Part shown: positions 1 to 6,246 of the stretch, piece by piece
Layout: each line of letters opens with the position of its first letter
Position numbering within the stretch: the first letter of the stretch is position 1
From: Ruminococcus flavefaciens FD-1
GTDB taxonomy: Bacteria > Bacillota > Clostridia > Oscillospirales > Ruminococcaceae
Direction: 5' to 3'
Assembly (NCBI GenBank): GCA_000174895.1
Contig: ACOK01000071.1
Location: forward strand, 1-33,907
Length of the DNA stretch: 33,907 nt
Position numbers and translations under genes: made by a program
Notes under the pieces: generated by a model
The model's database searches: none
Seen by the model: only the letters and a program-made list of their open reading frames with translations
What the model was told of the DNA's origin: nothing

Positions 1-57
1 CCGATAAATACGTATAAAGCTGCTGTATGAGTACCACGGTTAACCGTGTCCTTTTAA
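1..57. repeat. End fragment of the palindromic MITE-like element, with a terminator-like hairpin
   Basis: Bases 1-33 match the right end of the element seen complete at 2519-2870 (CCGATAAATACGTATAAAGC, then CTGYNATANGAGTA). The element must extend beyond the left edge of the window. It runs into a perfect 14-bp palindrome (35-48, CACGGTTAACCGTG) followed by TCCTTTT, which could end transcription entering from the left. What is seen is the repeat match and the hairpin; the terminator role is inferred. Confidence 0.6.
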
Positions 58-109
58 TTATAGGGCAGGCAGGCATATCGGAAGGGGCACATTTTTTCTC
101 CTCAGCCTA

Positions 110-138
110 TTGCACTTTCAGCGGACATATGGTAAAAT
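110..138 (+). promoter_or_regulatory. Sigma-A-type promoter for the zinc-ribbon gene and birA
   Basis: TTGCAC (110-115), a 17-bp spacer and TAAAAT (133-138). It lies about 45 bp upstream of the start codon at 187. birA follows only 28 bp after the first gene with no promoter of its own visible, so both are probably transcribed from here. Confidence 0.55.
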
Positions 139-186
139 AGTATAGATAGAGTATCGACAATGTTACCAAGTACAAGAGGTGATATG

Positions 187-1503
187 ATGTTTTGTACACG
201 ATGCGGAAATACGGTCAGCGAAGACGACCGCTTCTGCCGTAAATGCGGAGCTCAGCTTACTCCTCCGCAGATGCCCGGCGAATCGCCTCAGCGTGAGCGC
301 CGTACAGTTAAATCAAACAGCAGCAAAGAACGCAGAACAGCTCCCCCAGAAAATGAAAAGATGAAGATAATCCTTCCTCTTGCCATACTCACAGTGGTAC
401 TGTTCTCCTTTATAATAGTCCTGATAGTTCTCCTCAACCGTCCCGAGCCCGAACCTGCACCAAGGACAAGCAGCAGGATATCCTCAGTTGAATCCGCTGC
501 CGTAGAGCCGGAGACCGAAACTACCACCGAGGAACCCACTACAGAGACAACGACCGAACCGCCTACTGAAGCGGACAAAGTGCTGATACAGGATCTCGCT
601 TCGTTCTCAGAGGGCGAAATAACCGCTCAGCCTGCCGCTGTTTCCGAAGACAGCACATCCGTTGTTTATTCTCCTTCCGAAACCGACGGTGATATGTACT
701 ACTACGTTTATGAGTGGATGGAATACCTCAGGAAGGATTCAAAGCTCAACTACGTAGGTTCAAGCGGAAGCGACGTTCTCTATACCGCTTACTACAATTG
801 CAGCGACAACAGCATCGAGAAGAAAAAGGCTAAGGTAGACGGCAAGACCAAGAAGCAGGAATACGTCCTCTCTCTCGTTGTTGTCAACGACCCCAATACC
901 AATGCGGTCCTCAGCGTTACTGCTAATATGGCAAAGGGACTGAATATCTCAGACCTTGATTACAGATTCACAGGCGAATCGGTATCTACAACATCAACTG
1001 CGGCCACAACTACTACATCAAAGAAAACCACTGCCGCCGCTTCATCGAAAAAGGCCAATACCAGAACCACTTCCGCAAAGGTCACAACTACCACCGAGGC
1101 AGTACAGCAGTCCCTTACGCCTACTTATCTTCAGGATCTCGCTGATTATTCCGACAGGCGCATAACTGCCGATAAATCCGAAGGAAACAACGGTATGACC
1201 GTTGTCACTTACAGCGGCTCCGAAAGTGATATGACCGATATCGTCAACGTATGGCTTGATGAGCTTTTCCATGAATATGATTTTGAATATATTGGCATGA
1301 ATGAGTCCGACGGACATATCGTCTATTACTTCGACTATGACAGCGGACAGAAAGACAAGCCAAAAGCAAAACTGGAAAATGATGAGTCAAAGGAGTACAG
1401 CCTCGAAGTAGACTGCGGATATAAGAACTCAGAAAGCATAAACAAAGTTATAGTCAAGGCCTGCAAGGGGATCAAGATAGTCGATATGGGCGAAAGATTC
1501 TGA
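187..1503 (+). CDS. Zinc-ribbon, single-pass membrane protein with two homologous extracytoplasmic repeats
   Basis: Function unknown. The N-terminus is a zinc ribbon with two CxxC knuckles (MFCTRCG and FCRKCG, about residues 2-22). A basic, disordered stretch follows, then one membrane helix (about residues 60-83), then a Ser/Thr/Glu-rich linker. The outside part holds two related domains of about 125 residues, at roughly 133-258 and 314-438. Each begins with a [LY][IL]QDLA motif and ends in a K-G-hydrophobic-I-x-D/V-D pattern. A second Thr/Ala/Ser-rich linker joins them. I chose the ATG at 187 because the AGAGGTG ribosome site (175-181) is spaced best for it; ATGs at 184 and 160 are alternatives. 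It probably shares a transcript with birA downstream, but nothing suggests a functional link. Zinc-ribbon heads on membrane proteins are common in Clostridia, and this window has two more (2877 and 33071). The duplication is seen; any sensory or scaffold role would be a guess. Confidence 0.85.
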   Translation: MFCTRCGNTVSEDDRFCRKCGAQLTPPQMPGESPQRERRTVKSNSSKERRTAPPENEKMKIILPLAILTVVLFSFIIVLIVLLNRPEPEPAPRTSSRISSVESAAVEPETETTTEEPTTETTTEPPTEADKVLIQDLASFSEGEITAQPAAVSEDSTSVVYSPSETDGDMYYYVYEWMEYLRKDSKLNYVGSSGSDVLYTAYYNCSDNSIEKKKAKVDGKTKKQEYVLSLVVVNDPNTNAVLSVTANMAKGLNISDLDYRFTGESVSTTSTAATTTTSKKTTAAASSKKANTRTTSAKVTTTTEAVQQSLTPTYLQDLADYSDRRITADKSEGNNGMTVVTYSGSESDMTDIVNVWLDELFHEYDFEYIGMNESDGHIVYYFDYDSGQKDKPKAKLENDESKEYSLEVDCGYKNSESINKVIVKACKGIKIVDMGERF

Positions 1504-1531
1504 CAGACCTACACATGATTAACAGGTGGAT

Positions 1532-2515
1532 ATGAATATAAAACAGACACTTCTCAACACTCTTGCCGAAGCAGACGGCGGCTACATCTCAGGGGCGGCT
1601 ATAGCTGAAAAGCTTGGAGTAAGCCGCAATGCCGTATGGAAAACCGTAAAAGCTCTCGAAGCAGACGGATTTGTTATAGAATCGGTCACTTCAAAGGGCT
1701 ACCGCCTTTCTGCGGACAGCAACCGTATCTCCGCCGACCTGATAGCACCTCTCCTGACAACTAAGGAGATAGGCAGAAATATGCAGGTATTCAGCGAGAT
1801 AGACTCAACCAATACTGCCGCAAAAAAACTGGCTTCCGAGAGAGTCCCTGACGGTACGGTAATAATTGCCGACAAGCAGACCGAGGGACGTGGAAGAATG
1901 GGCAGAAGCTTTGAATCTCCGTCAGGAACGGGAATTTATATGAGCCTTGTCCTCTATCCGAAATTCGGACTGGAATGTGCTCCGCTCATCACATCGGCAG
2001 CAGCCTGCGCAGTTGCCGAAGCTATCGACGAAGTATGCGGCTGTGATGTCAGCATAAAATGGGTCAACGACCTCTACCTCAACGGCAGGAAGATATGCGG
2101 AATACTCACCGAGGCTTCCCTGGGACTTGAAATGAAAAACCTCGACCATGCTGTTATCGGCATAGGCGTAAACGTCAGGAGCGTCAGAAACGTTTTCGGC
2201 GAAGAACTGGGGAATATCGCAACATCCATCGAGGACGAAACAGGCGTGAAAGCCGACAGGAACGTGCTTTGCGGCGCTATGCTGAATAAGCTCGAACACT
2301 ACCTCGGAATGGTGGAAAGCAGGGAATTCCTCAACGAATACCGCAGACGTGAACTGCTGACAGGCAATACCATTACAGCAAACGTGGGCGGCAATACCCT
2401 TACGGGAATGGCTATGGGTATCGACGATAACGCTAACCTTATCATAAAGCTTCCCGACGGCAAACTAAAAAAACTCAGCTCAGGCGAAGCCAGCCTGTGC
2501 CGTGTAAAGCAATAA
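1532..2515 (+). CDS. birA: Bifunctional biotin operon repressor / biotin-[acetyl-CoA-carboxylase] ligase
   Basis: It activates biotin to biotinyl-5'-AMP and transfers it to the acceptor lysine of biotin carboxyl carrier domains. With its N-terminal helix-turn-helix it can also repress biotin genes. The winged helix is at about residues 5-60 (GGYISGAAIAEKLGVSRNAV, WKTVKALEADGF). The ligase domain carries the ATP/biotin loop GRGRMGRSF, the STN motif (EIDSTNTAAK) and the catalytic KWVND followed by GRKICGIL. A small C-terminal SH3-like domain follows (about 270-327). At about 327 residues the length is normal for the two-domain class. The ATG at 1532 is preferred over an upstream GTG at 1526, which lies inside the AGGTGG ribosome site. 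The gene starts 28 bp after the zinc-ribbon gene and is probably co-transcribed with it. No biotin synthesis or transport gene is nearby. Confidence 0.95.
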   Translation: MNIKQTLLNTLAEADGGYISGAAIAEKLGVSRNAVWKTVKALEADGFVIESVTSKGYRLSADSNRISADLIAPLLTTKEIGRNMQVFSEIDSTNTAAKKLASERVPDGTVIIADKQTEGRGRMGRSFESPSGTGIYMSLVLYPKFGLECAPLITSAAACAVAEAIDEVCGCDVSIKWVNDLYLNGRKICGILTEASLGLEMKNLDHAVIGIGVNVRSVRNVFGEELGNIATSIEDETGVKADRNVLCGAMLNKLEHYLGMVESREFLNEYRRRELLTGNTITANVGGNTLTGMAMGIDDNANLIIKLPDGKLKKLSSGEASLCRVKQ

Positions 2516-2518
2516 ATA

Positions 2519-2870
2519 ACGTATCCCTCTGCGGTGATACTTCTATGGCAGTTTTACACGTAGCTATTGAGGGAAAACCTTTGAAAAAGGCTTTACTCAA
2601 ACTCTTCCCAAGACTATTAATTTTGCCCCCTGACAGGGAACACACCAGAAACTAAGAATGTTTCACTTCTTGGAGGTGTTCCCTGTCAGGGGGCAAAATT
2701 CTATTAAAAGTCTTTGGAAAAGGGGTTCGGGGCGACTCCCCACAGTGTGGGGAGATGTCCGAAGGACAGAGGGGACAGGCACCTGTTTGGTGGAACCTTT
2801 CCTCAGAAAGGTTTTTCCCCGATAAATACGTATAAAGCTGCCATAAGAGTATCACCGCAGAGGGATACGT
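2519..2870 (+). mobile_element. Complete copy 1 of a palindromic MITE-like element (about 352 bp)
   Basis: It is bounded by a perfect 22-bp terminal inverted repeat (2519-2540 and 2849-2870; core GTATCCCTCTGCGGTGATAC). Inside are a 25-bp perfect stem (2619-2643 with 2676-2700), a nested palindrome ACTCCCCACAGTGTGGGGAG at about 2735-2755, a TGTCCGAAGGACA hairpin and an AACCTTTCctcaGAAAGGTT hairpin followed by TTTCCCC. The right half is longer than the left. It has no coding capacity; short open frames inside it are by-products of the palindromes. It fills the gap between birA and the convergent gene ending at 2877. A homologous copy lies at 25242-25575, with fragments at 1-33, 14546-14620, 16785-16863 and 22759-22802. 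The strand is arbitrary. Calling it mobile is inferred from its repeated, TIR-bounded form; I saw no clear target duplication. Confidence 0.75.
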
Positions 2871-2876
2871 CATTTG

Positions 2877-4307
2877 TTACTTCATTCGTTTATGCACCAT
2901 GGAGAAGATGCCGCCGAGGATGAGTTCGGCTGCTCCTGTGCAGAGGGCGATAAGTGCGAAAGTTCTCAGTCCGTAGGCGAGGATGTAGAACACTGCCTGC
3001 TGATTGAAAACATATGCAAGGGCAGGTGCCAGCACTGAAGCTGCACCTACGAAAATCATAACGAAGCCCGAAGTTTTAAGTATGCCGCCGAAATAGGACG
3101 TGATATACTTTCCGTGTCCGCCCACGGCAACGGCAGTCCAGATAAACAGAAGTGCCGTGATGATGAGGAATACCGCAATAGTCATGAACGAGAACAGGAA
3201 TTTCAGATTTCTCAGGCTGAATCCTGCTGCGCTTCCCCATTCTGAAATGCTCATATCGTCGCTGAAGCCGTCGCTTTCCAGATTCTGAGCCATAAGCATA
3301 TACTCGTTATCGGTCATGCTGTAGCCCCATTCCTCGATGGATGCCCTGTTGTTGCCCTTGATGAAATCATAGACGAAATCCTCAGATGTAATGGACGGGT
3401 CGCCGCCTCTGCCGTCAATGATATAGCTGAGGTAGCTGCCTGCGCTGCGTCCGATATAGTCAACGAAATCCGTCCTGAGCATATAATTCCTGAAACTGCT
3501 CTCCGATGCCATACCGCCTGTTGCGTTCTTGAATCCGAGAGAGCCGTAGATGGTATTTGAAAGCTCGTTGCCTTCGTATTCGGAAGAAAGCAGGGTATTG
3601 TCGTTCATTCTTGTGAGATTGTTTCTGACGATGCCGCCCGACATTCCCAGCTTTATGCAAAGGGTAAGGCTGAACACCAGCAGAAAGACAATAGCAAAAA
3701 CCGAAAGGAGAAAAGCTCCCACAAGACGGCCTGCTCCTATTTTCACAGTCTGCGGTTCCTGACGCTGTGCAGGTCTTTTCTGTACGGGATGGGGAGGTGG
3801 AACATTGTCGGCCTGATAGTTATTGTAAGGCTCGCTGTACGGCGGAGCATAAGGCTGAGGCTCATTATACGGCTCAGGCTCGGGATAAGGCTCAGGAAGC
3901 GGAGGAGCGTACATCTCGTCTTCAACGGCATCAAAGCTTATTGTATCGCTGTTGTCGTTGAAGCTGCCGTTTCTCCTGTCTTCGTGAGGAGCACTGTCAA
4001 TGCTGCCGCTGTATTCATTGAAAGGCATGAGGTCATCGGTATTTTCGGCCATATCCGAGTTATAGAAAAAGTCACGGGAATTATCGGTCGGATGGCCTAT
4101 CTCGGGAGATTCCGCACCGTATTCATTGATGAAAGCCTCCTGTAACTCCTCATCGGAAAGGAGCATTGTAGGCTCCTCGTCTTCCTTGAGGAAGTCGGGG
4201 CCTGACTGATCATTTACCACAGTTTCGGGTTCGCCGATACGGGCGCCGCAGCCTGTGCAGAAAACGGAATCATCGTCTATTTCCATGCCGCATTTTACGC
4301 AAAACAT
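2877..4307 (-). CDS. Zinc-ribbon multi-pass membrane protein of unknown function
   Basis: I do not recognise a characterised family. The N-terminus is a zinc ribbon (MFCVKCG with FCTGCG, residues 1-22). A long acidic, disordered stretch follows, then a Pro/Tyr/Glu-rich tract with PYPEPEPYNEPQPY-type repeats (about 130-175). A first membrane helix (about 193-220) leads to an outside domain of about 130 residues. Three more hydrophobic helices close the protein, which ends in a basic tail (HKRMK). A clear AGGAGGAT ribosome site lies 8 bp before the ATG, and a strong sigma-A promoter (4341-4369) lies just upstream, so it is probably transcribed alone. It converges on birA, with the palindromic element between them. 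The zinc ribbon and linker resemble those of the proteins at 187 and 33071, but the membrane part is different. Confidence 0.85.
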   Translation of the reverse strand: MFCVKCGMEIDDDSVFCTGCGARIGEPETVVNDQSGPDFLKEDEEPTMLLSDEELQEAFINEYGAESPEIGHPTDNSRDFFYNSDMAENTDDLMPFNEYSGSIDSAPHEDRRNGSFNDNSDTISFDAVEDEMYAPPLPEPYPEPEPYNEPQPYAPPYSEPYNNYQADNVPPPHPVQKRPAQRQEPQTVKIGAGRLVGAFLLSVFAIVFLLVFSLTLCIKLGMSGGIVRNNLTRMNDNTLLSSEYEGNELSNTIYGSLGFKNATGGMASESSFRNYMLRTDFVDYIGRSAGSYLSYIIDGRGGDPSITSEDFVYDFIKGNNRASIEEWGYSMTDNEYMLMAQNLESDGFSDDMSISEWGSAAGFSLRNLKFLFSFMTIAVFLIITALLFIWTAVAVGGHGKYITSYFGGILKTSGFVMIFVGAASVLAPALAYVFNQQAVFYILAYGLRTFALIALCTGAAELILGGIFSMVHKRMK

Positions 4308-4340
4308 AAATTCATCCTCCTGTAAAAAAGGTCAATAACC

Positions 4341-4369
4341 ATTATATAACAAAGCCCGTAACTTGTCAA
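4341..4369 (-). promoter_or_regulatory. Strong sigma-A promoter for the zinc-ribbon gene ending at 2877
   Basis: Read on the minus strand: TTGACA (4364-4369), a 17-bp spacer and TATAAT (4341-4346). Both boxes match consensus exactly. Confidence 0.85.
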
Positions 4370-5075
4370 GCTGCGGCCGCTGAGCGAGCGGCGGCGCAAT
4401 CACGATTCGCTTGCTGCGCTCGCTTCCTCTGTACGTTAAGCATGATCTGCTTTCGCTCGATGGCACTTCTTGTTATGTATGGGACGAACGAAACGTCTGT
4501 AGGGGCCGCCTTTGGCGGTCCTCTGATAACGCAATAACCACAAATGCCATGTAGGGGCGCACAGTGTGCGCCCTCAGATAAAACCATAAACACGGTTAGA
4601 ATCTGTAGGGGCTGGCGTCCCCGACAGCCCACACCACAAGCAACATGAATCGCAACAACGGGACGTCGAGGACGCCGTCCCCTACATTTTTCATTCTCAA
4701 TTCTCGCTGTCACTTCTTGTTATGTATGTGCGAACGAAACGTCTGTAGGGGCCGCCTTTGGCGGTTCTCTGACAAAGCAATAACCATAAATGCCATGTAG
4801 GGGCGCACAGTGTGCGCCCTCAGATAAAACCATAAACACAGTTAGAATCTGTAGGGGCTGGCGTCCCCGACAGCCCACACCTCAGGCAACATGAATCGCA
4901 ACAACGGGACGTCGAGGACGCCGTCCCCTACATTTTTCATTCTCGATTCTCGCTGTCACTTCTTGTTCTGTAGGAGGAACGAACAATTTGTAGCGGCCGC
5001 CTTTGGCGGTTCTCTGCAACGCAATAACCGCAAATGCCATGTAGGGGCGCACAGTGTGCGCCCTCAGATAAAACC
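4370..5075. repeat. Tandem array of a 246-247-bp repeat, about 2.5 copies, with flanking GC-rich palindromes
   Basis: Copies start at 4464, 4711 and 4957 (each at CACTTCTTGTT); the third is cut off at about 5075. Each unit is a chain of GTAGGGG-led mini-palindromes: GTAGGGGCCGCCTTTGGCGG, GTAGGGGCGCACAGTGTGCG (closed by CCC), GTAGGGGCTGGCGTCCCCGA and GGGACGTCGAGGACGCCGTC (closed by CCC). The stretch 4370-4463 holds further GC-rich inverted repeats (GAGCGAGCG with CGCTCGCTTC). Short open frames here merely read through the repeat. No gene is supported between 4308 and 5241. Confidence 0.85.
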
Positions 5076-5173
5076 GGATACCGCCCCCGATAAAACCGCA
5101 AATACGAATTGACTTTGTATGTAAGACAAAGGTTACAATTGGTTATCAGGGAAATTACACTTTGGAAGAATTG

Positions 5174-5202
5174 TTGATTTCACGGAAAAGTAATGCTATA
5201 AT
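5174..5202 (+). promoter_or_regulatory. Sigma-A promoter for the DUF4230 gene
   Basis: TTGATT (5174-5179), a 17-bp spacer and a perfect TATAAT (5197-5202), about 40 bp upstream of the start codon. Confidence 0.7.
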
Positions 5203-5241
5203 CAAGAAAAACGGCTCCCCATCGGTGAAAGGATGATAAAA

Positions 5242-6090
5242 ATGAACAGGAAAGTCAGTATTATAGCTTCAGTGATAACAGCTGTTGTCTGCCTCGGTGC
5301 AGGCGTTACGGCAGGCCATCACTATACAAAAATGCAGTACGATCAGGATATAGCTGACAGGAACACTGTCCACGCCGCAAAAGTGCAGCCATCAAGCGGT
5401 ACTTACACCGTGGAAAATGCTGTTGAAGCCGATATTCCCGAGACCGACGGCACTCCCGATATGCAGACTGTGGGCGATGCTGTCAAGGGGATAGTCCACG
5501 GAGACATGACGCTCCGCAATATGTACACAGTTGTGAATGCTGTTGCTTTTGTGGCTGACAAAGCGACTGAGCTTGCAGAAGCAGAGGCTAAGATCGTAAT
5601 AACCGAGGATCAGGTGAGAACTTTCATTGAGCCTGCCGCCGAGCTTGTAACTCAGAATTACCGCTATACTTCGGCAGATACATATAAGAAATACATGGAT
5701 ATCGACGGCTGGGCAGTGCCTTTCACTACCGATCAGACCGTATTCACCTATGACGGAGTTATAAAGTCAGGCATCAACTTCAAGGATATCGGCATTAAAG
5801 TAGACAACGATGCACAGGTAATCACCGTTGAGCTGCCCGAGCCTTACATAATCTCCCATGAAATAGACGAGAACAGCTTTCAGGTCTACGATGTGAAGAA
5901 TTCGGTATTCACTGAGACAGCTATTGACGAATACACCGCTCTCATTTCTGAGCTGAAACAGAAGCGTGAGGACGCTTACAACGCCGAGCCTGAGAATCGT
6001 GAGAACGTCATCAGCAGTGCACAGACTGTGATCGAGGGTCTTCTGAACGCAGAGGGACTGCTCAGGGAGTACAACGTAGTATTCAGATAA
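5242..6090 (+). CDS. DUF4230 domain protein, membrane-anchored
   Basis: The molecular role is unknown. An N-terminal hydrophobic segment (about residues 5-27, SIIASVITAVVCLGAGVTAG) probably anchors it with the rest outside. The C-terminal half resembles DUF4230: a VFTYDGVIKSGINFKDIGIK strand pattern, then an acidic VELPEPYIISHEIDENSFQV stretch and a long helix with many charged residues that ends in REYNVVFR. The ATG at 5242 is chosen because AAAGGA (5228-5233) is then 8 bp upstream; the ATG at 5233 would overlap that site. It has its own promoter and is followed by a good terminator (6138-6174), so it is a single-gene unit. The family call rests on pattern resemblance, not a search. Confidence 0.8.
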   Translation: MNRKVSIIASVITAVVCLGAGVTAGHHYTKMQYDQDIADRNTVHAAKVQPSSGTYTVENAVEADIPETDGTPDMQTVGDAVKGIVHGDMTLRNMYTVVNAVAFVADKATELAEAEAKIVITEDQVRTFIEPAAELVTQNYRYTSADTYKKYMDIDGWAVPFTTDQTVFTYDGVIKSGINFKDIGIKVDNDAQVITVELPEPYIISHEIDENSFQVYDVKNSVFTETAIDEYTALISELKQKREDAYNAEPENRENVISSAQTVIEGLLNAEGLLREYNVVFR

Positions 6091-6137
6091 TTGCATTATT
6101 CCCCCGAAAGCAGGCATAAATCAAGCAATATGACAAA

Positions 6138-6174
6138 AAAGCGGAAAAACTATAATTTTCCGCTTTATTTTTTT
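6138..6174 (+). terminator. Rho-independent terminator after the DUF4230 gene
   Basis: An 11-bp stem (AAAGCGGAAAA with TTTTCCGCTTT, loop about 7 nt) is followed by ATTTTTTTTC. A TATAAT at 6187-6192 just after it may be the -10 box of the promoter for the next operon, but I see no convincing -35 box. Confidence 0.85.
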
Positions 6175-6246
6175 CTTGAAATGTAGTATAATATATGATG
6201 TGTAAGAATGTCTGCATTAATAAATGATAAATTATTGAGGTGAACT

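Noticed and set aside
2652..2923. Open frames on both strands inside the palindromic element
   Set aside because: They are by-products of the GC-rich palindromes; one runs into the neighbouring gene.
4464..5075. Possible CRISPR array
   Set aside because: The repeat unit is about 246 bp with no short-repeat/spacer pattern and no cas genes.
4366..5112. Open frames at 4366-4713 (minus) and 4891-5112 (plus)
   Set aside because: They read through tandem palindromic repeats, have no ribosome site and no recognisable domains.
6176..6192. Promoter formed by TTGAAA (6176-6181) and TATAAT (6187-6192)
   Set aside because: The spacer is only 5 bp; the -10 box may be real but needs a different -35 box, which I do not see.
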